Source: a virus
Strand: one strand, 5' to 3'
Length of the DNA stretch: 64,000 nucleotides
Virus record (IMG/VR): IMGVR_UViG_3300033183_000491
Span: 126,001-190,000 of that record
This document shows positions 30,547 through 39,057 of this stretch, one piece after another. Each line of letters begins with the position of its first letter. Positions within the stretch are counted from its first letter, which is position 1. The notes under the pieces are model-generated. The model saw only the letters and a program-made list of their open reading frames with translations, was not told the DNA's origin and did no database searches. Made by a program: the position numbers and the translations under genes.

Positions 30547-32390
30547 TATATAAACCTTAGAATCGTATTGTCATTTAAAACTTTTTTATATAATCCTGTT
30601 AAAGGATCTACAAATTTAAAAATAAAATTAACTCTCTTGTTTTTAAAATTCTCTGAAGAGAATAAATTCATATTATAATGTCGTCCATTAAAGTTTAATT
30701 GTGTAAAGTAACCATCTTCTTTAATAAGAGTTACTCCAGAATCAACATCGTACATTTCATATGTAATATCGCCAAGATCTTCTGAATAAAGCTTGGTAGG
30801 AACATTTACTGACTTGTATTGTTTGTTTATGTCAATAAAACTTATTTTTAAGTTTGTAAAAGTATTATTTGCTTTTAAATCCTTTTGAAGTAAATCTATT
30901 GATACTCTAATATTTCTGTCTCCAAAAGATATTTCTTCTTCACTAGATTCAGGAAGATAAAACTTTTCTTTGTCTTTTTTAATTACAGATTGATTTCCGT
31001 CACCGTCTTCATAAAAATATTCTAGTTCTATATTTGCATAACCGTAATTAGAAATTTGTGAATTAAAAATAGAATCATTACTCAATTGACTAATACTAGT
31101 ATCAGACAAAATAAACTTTCTAATACCAATAATTTCTTCGCCTTTATAATTGTATATTGTACTTCCTGTAATTTCTATGTCTGAAAGGATGTTTGTATCA
31201 TCGTCACCAATAAAATTAAATCTTAGTTTAACATCGCTGTTTTCAATAAAATTAGAAGTTTTATTTCCTTTAATGTTCAAGCAGAAAAAAGTTTCTTCAT
31301 TATCAAAATATCTTTTTTTACCTGTTAAAATATTTTCAATTTCTCTATCATCTATCTTTAATATTAGTTGTGGAACAAACTGTTTATTTTTTAGATTTCT
31401 GCTTCCAAACCTTTTAACAAAGTATGTGTTGCTATCAAAGAGATATTCTAAGGGAAAGTGTATTACAAAGTTATTTTTATCGAAACTAGCTGTTTCTTTA
31501 AAAAACTCATGAATGTAGTTAGTAATATCAAAGTTTAAATCTTCTTTTCCTGTGTCTATATCATTATTAGAAAACTGAGAATTGACATTTTCAAACAAAT
31601 CGCTTCCAGAAACTATTCCGGGATTATTCCAAGAAATATTATTTGTACTATCAAGAACACTAAAGTTTGCATCGTCTATATCTGAAAAGTGGACGACATC
31701 TTTACCAAGGCCTTCTTTAAAATCATTGTTTAAAACACTTAACCCTAAAGAAAAGTTTTTAGGTCTTGTTGAAGATTGGCCAACATCTATTAGTTTAATA
31801 AAAGCAGAAAATTTTGTAGTATTACTAAATACTGAATTTGCTATTTTTGTAATATCAGGTAAATGTGTATTTTTTAATTCATTTAAATCAAAGCTTAATA
31901 ATCCTGCAGAATGTTCAAATCTTATAAAATTGTATTTTCCTAGATTAACCCCAGAAACTGTTATTTCTGTGTCTCCAGATTCACCAGATTTGTCTTGTTT
32001 TAAAAGAATTGAATTATCATATAGTTTACTGGAAGTTATTCCAAAGTTATTAACTGCATTGATTACGTTGATTGTATTTGTAACTGTATCATCAATCGTT
32101 AATCCTATATTTATTAATATATTATCTCCTACAACTAATGCATCATTATCAAATTCAAAAGTCTTAGATGTTCCAGAAGAATCGATTAGACTAAAAGTAT
32201 CTCCGTCATTAGGTTGTAATGAAGATTTAAATTCCAAAAGACCTCTTGCGTTTGTCTTTTTATTTTCTCCTGATATTTTAAATAGATCTATAGTTGAACT
32301 TTGACCAACATTTGAATAAAGTCCATCATTACTATAAGTCTTAATATCAGTAACGTAAGTATCTTTAACTGGATTTTGTATAATTATCAT
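30546..32390 (-). CDS. virion structural protein with DNRLRE-like N-terminal domain
   Basis: 614 residues. The N-terminus has the pattern of DNRLRE-type beta-sandwich domains: NPVKDTYVTD, then NVGQSSTIDLFKISG and RGLLEFKS. These domains occur in tail and surface proteins. A second beta-rich part around residues 60-150 (SGTSKTFEFDNDALVVGDN) resembles modules of phage fibre proteins. No enzymatic motif. The start follows directly after the gp6-like stop (TAAATG), so it is coupled to the baseplate wedge genes, and a wedge-associated or fibre-connector role is likely. Confidence 0.83.
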   Translation of the reverse strand: MIIIQNPVKDTYVTDIKTYSNDGLYSNVGQSSTIDLFKISGENKKTNARGLLEFKSSLQPNDGDTFSLIDSSGTSKTFEFDNDALVVGDNILINIGLTIDDTVTNTINVINAVNNFGITSSKLYDNSILLKQDKSGESGDTEITVSGVNLGKYNFIRFEHSAGLLSFDLNELKNTHLPDITKIANSVFSNTTKFSAFIKLIDVGQSSTRPKNFSLGLSVLNNDFKEGLGKDVVHFSDIDDANFSVLDSTNNISWNNPGIVSGSDLFENVNSQFSNNDIDTGKEDLNFDITNYIHEFFKETASFDKNNFVIHFPLEYLFDSNTYFVKRFGSRNLKNKQFVPQLILKIDDREIENILTGKKRYFDNEETFFCLNIKGNKTSNFIENSDVKLRFNFIGDDDTNILSDIEITGSTIYNYKGEEIIGIRKFILSDTSISQLSNDSIFNSQISNYGYANIELEYFYEDGDGNQSVIKKDKEKFYLPESSEEEISFGDRNIRVSIDLLQKDLKANNTFTNLKISFIDINKQYKSVNVPTKLYSEDLGDITYEMYDVDSGVTLIKEDGYFTQLNFNGRHYNMNLFSSENFKNKRVNFIFKFVDPLTGLYKKVLNDNTILRFI

Positions 32391-34235
32391 TTAACCACTC
32401 ACAATCTCAATGTCACTCGCGTATTTTAATTGAAATATTCCGCCTTTAGGTGGAGTTATAATACCTTCATCATATCGGTCAAATACAGAGAATGAGTTAT
32501 TATTATAGAACCTATTAGTATTATTCAAATTAATTCTACTAAGATTTTCATTTGTTATTGATCTAACAATTGTTTTAAAGTTAGAAGAAATTGTTAAAAC
32601 TCCCGGTGTGTCTAATGCAATTTTAACAATTTTATTTACGTTTATTGGCTCACCAATTTGAAGTTTTTCGAATCTCATTAATGTAAATATTTTTGTCTGA
32701 ACTTCAGAAACGACATCTTTTTGATCGTAATTAGACGATATTTTAATTTTTAAGTAAACAGAAATATTAAATACATCTGCATCAATAATATTATATGTGT
32801 CACCAATTAACCTATATTCATTTAAAAACTTTGATAAATTATATTTTAAAGCATCGTTTGCTTTTACATAATAGCCTTCGTCATTACTACAAACAATATA
32901 TAAATCTTTTGCAGATTTTGAATAAGGATTATCTAAAATTGCTACTTTTTTTACTCTTCCAAAGTCTGAAGGCATGCTGTATATTCTTGCTAACAAATCT
33001 TCGTGTGTAACAATTCGTGATTGGGATTTCATTGAAGAGCTAATATGGTCTTTTAAGTCTTCAAGAGATAAAGCATTTGTTCCACCTACAGCTTCTCTTT
33101 CATTTTCAACAGAAACAGAGTTTATAATAAAGTCTGTGTTGAATCCTTCTTGTTCAAGATTCGGGAAGTTATAGATTAGATTATCAATTGAATTAATACT
33201 TCTAGCTTGAACGTTATGATCTTCTCCACCCCCAAATTTATATTTTACATTTAAAACCTTACCAGCAGGTGAAACACCTAAGCTGCTACTTCCTAAAAGT
33301 TTTTTAGGGTCCAAAGAAAAGTTATTTATATAATCTCGGGAAAGTAATGGTAGAGAAAGTTCCTCTGGGTTTGTTAAAATTCCGTCTTCAATAATCTTGT
33401 TTGATCCACTATTACCAAATCTTAATGAAGTCAAGCCATTTTCGAAGTCTCTTTCAATAGTATACTTGAAAGATGCAGGAACAATATTAATAAAACTTGA
33501 ATCTCCTATTTGCGTTTTTTCGTATATAGTATCTTGTGACAAGAATTCAACTTCTTTGTATTCATTCAAATCCGAGGAATTGTCTACTACTTTTAGAATT
33601 TTTGTAACATTATCGTTGTTTAATGTAAAAGTTAAAAATTCTCCTTCGCTATTTTCATTAAAAGCAAAAGATTCATTTGTTATCTGTCCTGACGTGCATA
33701 TTCCACTTTTTCTAAGCAAAAGATATCTATTTCCTCCAGAATCAACGTCTCTTAAAATCTCTGGATTTTTTGAAAAATCAACGTCTTCTTCTAAAATAAA
33801 AGTTATGTCTCCAATAGAACTTAATTGTGTTTCTCTTTTGAAGACAGGGCAATAACTAATATCAGGATCATCAGTATTATTAACAGCAGGTACTAAAACA
33901 TAGAAATATACTTCAACACTAGATGGTGAAGCGAGACCTGATGTAACATTAGCTTTTCTTAAATGATTTAGAATACTATATTCTGAAGATGCTGTTTCAT
34001 AATCTAATTCATTAATTTGTTGATCAATATAATATGTTAAAGATTCACCAACAATTGCAGCAAAATCTAATAACATTCCTCCGAGAGAAGCCTCAGAAAA
34101 ATCAGAGATCTTGTCAGGAAAGTTGCTCTTAGCATAATCTAAAAGCTCACTTTTAAACTCTTCTTTATTTTTGTTAATTAATCTTTTTCTATTAAAGTAA
34201 TTTTTTTCTTTATTTAAGATACTTACGTTTGCCAA
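32391..34235 (-). CDS. gp6: baseplate wedge protein, gp6-like (baseplate J family)
   Basis: 614 residues, very near T4 gp6 (660). The N-terminus has the family pattern SNFPDKISDFSEASLGGMLL followed by DFAAIVGESLTYYIDQQINE. The middle has the Baseplate_J features (ALSLEDLKDHISSSMKSQSR, then IVTHEDLLARIYS, and FGRVKKVAI). The C-terminal part (VSEVQTKIFTLMRFEKLQIG) is typical too. gp6 forms the continuous inner ring of the contractile baseplate and transmits the contraction signal. The start codon is TTG at 34235-34233, with GAGG 7 bases upstream; the next Met is inside the conserved domain, so TTG is well supported. It lies 4 bases after the gp25 stop. Confidence 0.92.
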   Translation of the reverse strand: MANVSILNKEKNYFNRKRLINKNKEEFKSELLDYAKSNFPDKISDFSEASLGGMLLDFAAIVGESLTYYIDQQINELDYETASSEYSILNHLRKANVTSGLASPSSVEVYFYVLVPAVNNTDDPDISYCPVFKRETQLSSIGDITFILEEDVDFSKNPEILRDVDSGGNRYLLLRKSGICTSGQITNESFAFNENSEGEFLTFTLNNDNVTKILKVVDNSSDLNEYKEVEFLSQDTIYEKTQIGDSSFINIVPASFKYTIERDFENGLTSLRFGNSGSNKIIEDGILTNPEELSLPLLSRDYINNFSLDPKKLLGSSSLGVSPAGKVLNVKYKFGGGEDHNVQARSINSIDNLIYNFPNLEQEGFNTDFIINSVSVENEREAVGGTNALSLEDLKDHISSSMKSQSRIVTHEDLLARIYSMPSDFGRVKKVAILDNPYSKSAKDLYIVCSNDEGYYVKANDALKYNLSKFLNEYRLIGDTYNIIDADVFNISVYLKIKISSNYDQKDVVSEVQTKIFTLMRFEKLQIGEPINVNKIVKIALDTPGVLTISSNFKTIVRSITNENLSRINLNNTNRFYNNNSFSVFDRYDEGIITPPKGGIFQLKYASDIEIVSG

Positions 34236-34239
34236 TTTA

Positions 34240-34728
34240 TTACCTCGACGTTAATAATTTAATTATTAATACATTTTTTTCTTCAATAGAATCAATAGTA
34301 TAATTAATTTTTATTTCATAGTATTTTGGATTGTCGAATGATTCCGGAATTTCAACTGAAGTATAATTTACTAGATTAACAAAAGGCATATATGTACTGA
34401 CAGAATTTTGTATTTCTGACATTGCAATACTCTCAATGTTTTCTAGATCTGTTCTATTATATATGTCAATTAAATTTGTCCCAAAGTTAGGAGAACAGAG
34501 ATATTCTCCTTTTCTTGTCAAAATTAAATTTTTTAAATTATTTTTAACTTGATCTTCAATTGTATATGTCATCTCAAAAAGAGATTCATTACTTAATTTT
34601 TTAGGTGTTAAAGGTAATTTAATTCCTAAAGGTTGTTTGTTAGACTCAAGTATTTTATTTTTATACTTTTCTTTTTTAACAAAATCTTTTCTAAGTTTTC
34701 CTGTATTTTTAAATTTTATCTTTGACAT
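34240..34728 (-). CDS. gp25: baseplate wedge protein, gp25-like
   Basis: 162 residues. Residues about 50-162 carry the gp25/GPW family pattern: NNLKNLILTRKGEYLCSPNF, then GTNLIDIYNRTD and a hydrophobic C-terminal strand pair. gp25 joins gp6 and gp53 in the wedge core and helps trigger sheath assembly. Compared with T4 gp25 (132 residues) there is an N-terminal extension of about 45 Lys-rich residues. The gene order gp25 then gp6 is the same as in T4. SD TAGG upstream. Confidence 0.92.
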   Translation of the reverse strand: MSKIKFKNTGKLRKDFVKKEKYKNKILESNKQPLGIKLPLTPKKLSNESLFEMTYTIEDQVKNNLKNLILTRKGEYLCSPNFGTNLIDIYNRTDLENIESIAMSEIQNSVSTYMPFVNLVNYTSVEIPESFDNPKYYEIKINYTIDSIEEKNVLIIKLLTSR

Positions 34729-34780
34729 TTAAAAACCTAAACTGAATTATCAAAATATAATTATATGTTTTTAAAATAAG

Positions 34781-36613
34781 TCATGATGTTTTAGTAAACT
34801 TACTAAGTATTTTATTAAGATTATTTTCAATATTATTTAGTCTGTTTATAAGGTCTTCTTCGTTACTAGCCTTAAAATTATCAATTTGAGTCTGATATGC
34901 ATCAATTTTAATATTAGACATTTTAGATATAGATGTCGTATAAGTTTGGATTAAACTTGCAGATTGAGCTGAAATTGGAGTACCTGATAAACTTGATCCA
35001 AATGTGTTAATCCCGTTTAATAAATTATCTAATGTGTCTTTAGTAAATTTATCGATCTCTTTTGATTGCTTAAACAAGTCTTTTATTAAGATTAAACTTT
35101 CTTTTTGGATATTTAATATTTCTTTTAAAAATGCCTCTAATTGTTCACCTAAGACTAAACTTTGCATTTCTGATGAATATCCTAAATATAATGAAGCATT
35201 TACTCCATGACTATTTAAACTAGATCTAGAATAATCTCCAATAACAATTTTATCTGCGTTTATATGAATATTTCCACCTTCAGATAAAGATAAATAACTC
35301 GGGTTTTCTCCATTTGGGTTTATAAGAGTAACACTACCAGATGAATTTCTATGTGAACTTATTGTTATATTATCTGAAATTGCACTTATACTTGAAAGTA
35401 ATTCATTATTATGAGAGTTATTTGATGTATAATCTGGGATAAGAGTTATATAATTTTTATTTTTATTTTCGTTGATTGAAAAAGAATTTAATATTTGAGG
35501 TATATTAAACGATATATTCTTTTTAAGACTTACACTCTCTTCGCTTAAATCTGATATTACTAAAGACGATTTATTTTCTTTGATATCGTTAATTTTTTTA
35601 CTACTAAGTTTTTCTCTGATATCGCTCGATAAATTCTCATTGTTTATAAATTGATTTTTTGATTTAACTGTTTCGAAAAATAAACCATTGTTAATTTCTG
35701 GATTACATTCTTTATATAAACTTATAATTGAACCATCTTCATCTATAGAGTTATCTTTATTTATTAATTTTACTTTTCTTGAAGACTCAAAACTATTTTC
35801 TTTGTATTTTTCTTTAACACCTGATATTATTTGTATCTTTCCAGATTTGCTTTCGGTAAAATCAGTATTAGAATTTATATCTTTTTTGTTTTTTATAGTA
35901 TTAGAGCTCAAACTTAATAAAGTATTATATGTTCCTTGGAAAACAACATCTTCAGTATTTACCGAAAGATTACTTGATGGCTTGAGTTTTAGATTTTCAA
36001 GCTCTTTTTTATAGTACTGATTTGTCAATATTTCTTTAGATGTATCCGTAACAGGAAGAATATCTAACGAATATATTGCATCTTCTGTGTTACCAAAATA
36101 TTCATTTTCTAACTCTATTACCTCTAAAATTCCTACATCGCTGTTTTCATAGTCTTCGATATCATCTTCTTCACCTCTAAAAAATACTTTTTCTCTATCT
36201 GAAAAGCAATATGAAGTATCTTCAGTATTTAAAAAGCTGTGAACTCTTCCTAAATAATACCCATCGATGTTATAAGATTTTTCTATCGTGTTGTTTTGAG
36301 AATCAGAATTATATCTATAAAACCAGACTGTTTCTCCTACTTTTACTGGAAAGTTAACATGTGAAGATAAAAAAGGAATTGCAATATTAGTATATTTTCC
36401 TGAGATATTTTTTCCGGCTTTGAAGTTTTCATTTATACAAAAAACAGTCTTTTCTGGTAAAGAAGATATAAAATTTGTAAAAACTTTGTTGTTTAAATCT
36501 GACTTTTGGAAAAAGTAATTATATATGTTTTTTTCAATTAGGTCTTTTATAATACTTTTAGGATCATTAGAATTGTCTTTGATAATATATACAACTTTAG
36601 ATTGAACAAACAT
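34781..36613 (-). CDS. candidate baseplate spike/hub protein (gp5-like OB fold, no lysozyme)
   Basis: 610 residues. Residues about 75-140 look like the OB-fold of gp5/VgrG-like spikes: IPFLSSHVNFPVKVGETVWF followed by YYLGRVHSF and DTSYCFSDRE. The centre is Ser/Asn-rich; residues about 440-500 have short strands (GSVTLINPNGENPSYLSLSE, GGNIHINADKIVIGD) like the shaft of a trimeric spike. The C-terminal 120 residues are helical and end in a coiled coil. No lysozyme domain is present, unlike T4 gp5. It directly precedes gp25/gp6 in the transcript, which fits a hub or spike. What else: another baseplate or wedge-fibre connector. Confidence 0.75.
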   Translation of the reverse strand: MFVQSKVVYIIKDNSNDPKSIIKDLIEKNIYNYFFQKSDLNNKVFTNFISSLPEKTVFCINENFKAGKNISGKYTNIAIPFLSSHVNFPVKVGETVWFYRYNSDSQNNTIEKSYNIDGYYLGRVHSFLNTEDTSYCFSDREKVFFRGEEDDIEDYENSDVGILEVIELENEYFGNTEDAIYSLDILPVTDTSKEILTNQYYKKELENLKLKPSSNLSVNTEDVVFQGTYNTLLSLSSNTIKNKKDINSNTDFTESKSGKIQIISGVKEKYKENSFESSRKVKLINKDNSIDEDGSIISLYKECNPEINNGLFFETVKSKNQFINNENLSSDIREKLSSKKINDIKENKSSLVISDLSEESVSLKKNISFNIPQILNSFSINENKNKNYITLIPDYTSNNSHNNELLSSISAISDNITISSHRNSSGSVTLINPNGENPSYLSLSEGGNIHINADKIVIGDYSRSSLNSHGVNASLYLGYSSEMQSLVLGEQLEAFLKEILNIQKESLILIKDLFKQSKEIDKFTKDTLDNLLNGINTFGSSLSGTPISAQSASLIQTYTTSISKMSNIKIDAYQTQIDNFKASNEEDLINRLNNIENNLNKILSKFTKTS

Positions 36614-36626
36614 ATTAAACCTTTTA

Positions 36627-37004
36627 TTAATTATTTATTTTATCAAATATATCATCAACAGAAATTTCAGCTGATTTTTCTTCTTCTTTTGAAATCAATT
36701 CAGCTAATTTTAATATTTGATCATTTGATTTACTCATTCTTTCAATATACTTCGATAAAATTGAACCAATATTCATATGCTCGTTAGTCCCACCAGACAT
36801 TGAAATATATGCATCATTAAATAATAACTTTGCTTTTTCTCTATCTTCGACAGAGTTTTCATATATTTCTTTCCAAAGCATTTTTTTCTTGTCTTCAAGT
36901 GTATCAAGATTTTCTAAAATATCAGAGAAGTTTTTAATTTTTTCTTCTTTTGATTCCATTTTGTCCATTTTGTTTGATATCGATTCAACTTGTTCTGGTT
37001 TCAT
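36627..37004 (-). CDS. small helical protein downstream of the sigma factor
   Basis: 125 residues, almost all helix, rich in Lys, Glu and Met (MKPEQVESISNKMDKMESKE). The C-terminal part reads YIERMSKSNDQILKLAELIS and ends with VDDIFDKINN. No family is recognised with certainty. It lies between the gp55-like sigma gene (9-base gap) and the spike candidate, with AAAGGA 6 bases before the ATG. A protein coupled to the sigma factor could be a late-transcription cofactor, as gp33 is in T4, or a baseplate assembly factor; the sequence does not decide. Confidence 0.78.
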   Translation of the reverse strand: MKPEQVESISNKMDKMESKEEKIKNFSDILENLDTLEDKKKMLWKEIYENSVEDREKAKLLFNDAYISMSGGTNEHMNIGSILSKYIERMSKSNDQILKLAELISKEEEKSAEISVDDIFDKINN

Positions 37005-37013
37005 GTTATTCCT

Positions 37014-37718
37014 TTAAAATATGTCAAACATCTTATCTGGTCCAGCTACTTTTTTATAGTGCTTTCTTATTGAAGATAAAGAAGAACTTAGTTCTGAACT
37101 ATTTAGGCCAGAAATTTCTCTCAAATATACGAAAATAGCTCTTTTATTTAAATAGTCTAAATTATCTACATTAGTAAATATCTGTTGTATAGCTTTAATA
37201 CACCTTATATCTTTTTCATCTTTTAGTTGATCTTCGATATAAAGAAGCATTTCATCTATTACACTCGGTATATTTTCTTTTCTTTCTTTTTCATCGGGCG
37301 ATAATTCTATACTAGTCTCTGAAAGATATTTCTTGTCTGAAAATGATAAGTTTTCTGGAGCATTTAATGATACACTTCTATTCGCGTTTTTTGCTAATCG
37401 TCTAGAATTAATCGTTAACCAGTTTTTTGCGACAACATTAAAATAAGAAAAAGCTTTCGTACCATTTTCAGGATTCCACTTGTTAATTGTTTCAAATAAA
37501 AAGGTAGAACAATCGTTTTTTAAATGGCCAATATCTTCTATAGAAGCTTTAAATTTATAAACAGACACTAAACTGTGAACTAATTCATTAAAAGCTGGCA
37601 TTATATGATGTTCATATATTTTATCTTTTTCTTTTTTAGAATCAGTCTTTTGATAGAGAACTATTTTTTCTTGTGTCTCCATCGTGAAATATTGTTTTCT
37701 TTTTCTTTTTTTGGCCAA
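37014..37718 (-). CDS. gp55: late-transcription sigma factor, gp55-like
   Basis: 234 residues (T4 gp55: 185). The sigma region 2-like core is visible: DIGHLKNDCSTFLFETINKW at 62-81, then NPENGTKAFSYFNVVAKNWL at 82-101 and SRRLAKNANRSVSL. The sequence FSYFNVVAKNWL corresponds to the YxYFxxxxxN helix of region 2.3/2.4 that recognises the late -10 box. There is no region 4, as in T4, where gp33 supplies that role. It should direct host RNA polymerase to TATAAATA boxes, four of which are found in this window. The start is TTG at 37718-37716 after AAAGGA with 8-base spacing. Confidence 0.9.
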   Translation of the reverse strand: MAKKRKRKQYFTMETQEKIVLYQKTDSKKEKDKIYEHHIMPAFNELVHSLVSVYKFKASIEDIGHLKNDCSTFLFETINKWNPENGTKAFSYFNVVAKNWLTINSRRLAKNANRSVSLNAPENLSFSDKKYLSETSIELSPDEKERKENIPSVIDEMLLYIEDQLKDEKDIRCIKAIQQIFTNVDNLDYLNKRAIFVYLREISGLNSSELSSSLSSIRKHYKKVAGPDKMFDIF

Positions 37719-37730
37719 TTTACTATTCCT

Positions 37731-38030
37731 TTAAATATTTTCTTCTTCTTTTTCTTCTTCATCAATAAATTTATTATTACTTAAATTAGAAGAAATTTCT
37801 AAGACTATATCTTTTACTTCTTTAATTTCTCCTAGAAGTCTTCTAATTTCTGGACTATCAAAAAATAAAGGAATCTCTAAGATTTCACTTATTCTATTGT
37901 ACTTGTCATCTATTTTATCTAAAGAATCTTCAATTACATCTTGCATCCTGATTATGACTAATGCAAATTTAATACAGAAAAAAGCAAAAAATAAAAGTAA
38001 AAAAGATAGTATTGAAATTATTGTTATCAT
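37731..38030 (-). CDS. small single-pass membrane protein
   Basis: 99 residues. Residues 3-28 are a hydrophobic membrane segment (IISILSFLLLFFAFFCIKFA) followed by a soluble, charged coiled tail (IEDSLDKIDDKYNRISEILE, then IPLFFDSPEIRRLLGEIKEV). The conserved-looking part is this FFDSPEIRRLL stretch, also known in uncharacterised small proteins of T4-like marine phages. The Glu-rich C-terminus faces the cytoplasm if the N-terminus is outside. It ends 12 bases before the sigma factor start. Function unknown; not an obvious holin, because it has one segment and a long tail. Confidence 0.78.
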   Translation of the reverse strand: MITIISILSFLLLFFAFFCIKFALVIIRMQDVIEDSLDKIDDKYNRISEILEIPLFFDSPEIRRLLGEIKEVKDIVLEISSNLSNNKFIDEEEKEEENI

Positions 38031-38064
38031 TTTTAAGTTCTCAAAATCTATTATATATTTCTTA

Positions 38065-38096
38065 TTTTATTAAACTTAAAACTTTGTTTAATAAAA
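38065..38096. repeat. 11-bp inverted repeat in an intergenic gap
   Basis: TTTTATTAAAC (38065-38075) and GTTTAATAAAA (38086-38096) are exact reverse complements with a 10-base loop. It lies between the Cas4-like gene and the small membrane protein gene. No T-tract follows on the minus strand, so it is not a standard terminator; it may be a weak transcript-stabilising hairpin or chance in AT-rich DNA. Confidence 0.35.
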
Positions 38097-38112
38097 ATCT
38101 TTAGACGAAAAA

Positions 38113-38946
38113 TTATTTACAATGAATAGTATTTTTAAAATCACAAAACATACAAGAATTTTTATTTTTCAGGAAAAGATTTTTTTCAACAGTTTTAATC
38201 ATACTTCTAACTAGTTTTTGAGATTTTTCTAAGTTTTTTGGCCCGCTAGAAACTTTAATCAATTGACATGATTTTCCAACTGTTTTTACCTTTTTTAATA
38301 AAATAAATCCACATTGAATATCTTTCATTTGAATTTCATTTTTAGTTCCCCAAAAATGCTTATAAAGAATAACTTGTGCTTGCGTGTTAAAGTCTCTTTG
38401 TTTTTCCAAAGACCATCCTCTACCATTTGATGTTTTCCAATCTAATACCCAATATTTATATTTTCCTTTATACGGAACCTTAATGATACAGTCAATATAT
38501 CCTTTAAATTTCGTATCAATAGACTCTATACTTTCATATAACGCCTCTTCGGCAGATTGATATTCCCAATCTGGGAAAGTTTCATCTAAGAAATCAGGAA
38601 CAGATCTTATACTAGTCTCTGCCCATTGTAACCAGTCTTTTAATTTATTATGTTTATATTTCCATCCCTGCAATTCAGCTCTTTGAGTTTGTAATTGAAT
38701 AAAATCTTCTGCGTCAAATCCATGTTCATCCCAAGCTAATTTAATCTTATTTTGAGCTTCTTCGATTTTAAGTTCTTTTGTTTTAAGATAATGTTCGCAT
38801 GCATCATGAATTATTGTTCCATAATGTAAATGTGGGCTTTCTTCAAAAGTTGTTAATTTATCAATATATAATAATTTATGTCTCCAAGAACATTCTTTCC
38901 ATTGTTTAACTTCAGAATAAGATACATGTTCCTTCATTATAGTCAT
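38113..38946 (-). CDS. Cas4/RecB-like PD-(D/E)XK nuclease with four-cysteine Fe-S site
   Basis: 277 residues. The PD-(D/E)XK core shows HYGTIIHDACE (His47), FKGYIDCIIKV (Asp152), VLDWKTSNG (Asp169 and Lys171) and the QxxxY motif in TQAQVILYKHFW (Gln189). One cysteine near the N-terminus (Cys19 in WKECSWR) and three at the C-terminus (Cys265, Cys268, Cys276) match the [4Fe-4S] arrangement of Cas4/AddB-type nucleases. Such phage enzymes act on DNA ends in recombination or replication. No Cas1/Cas2 or CRISPR array is nearby, so a CRISPR role is not suggested. The start has GAGAGG 7 bases upstream; it is transcribed away from the plus-strand fibre gene. Confidence 0.9.
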   Translation of the reverse strand: MTIMKEHVSYSEVKQWKECSWRHKLLYIDKLTTFEESPHLHYGTIIHDACEHYLKTKELKIEEAQNKIKLAWDEHGFDAEDFIQLQTQRAELQGWKYKHNKLKDWLQWAETSIRSVPDFLDETFPDWEYQSAEEALYESIESIDTKFKGYIDCIIKVPYKGKYKYWVLDWKTSNGRGWSLEKQRDFNTQAQVILYKHFWGTKNEIQMKDIQCGFILLKKVKTVGKSCQLIKVSSGPKNLEKSQKLVRSMIKTVEKNLFLKNKNSCMFCDFKNTIHCK

Positions 38947-38992
38947 AACAGACCTCTCTTTCGTTTATATTATATAAAATTTTATTTACATT

Positions 38993-39000
38993 TATAAATC
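38993..39000 (+). promoter_or_regulatory. late promoter-like box TATAAATC
   Basis: Plus-strand TATAAATC, one base off the T4 late octamer, 58 bases before the ATG of the plus-strand fibre gene (39058). It lies in the only intergenic gap that can hold the promoter of this divergent gene. The leader would contain the AGAAAGG ribosome site. Confidence 0.5.
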
Positions 39001-39057
39001 ATTTTAAACTGAATATTTAGATTAGCGATTTATTATTTTTTAGAAAGGCATAATTCT

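Noticed and set aside
31582-32304. Plus-strand frame of 240 codons opposite the DNRLRE-like gene
   Set aside because: Antisense to a well-supported structural gene, no ribosome site, and composition that is just the complement of the sense gene.
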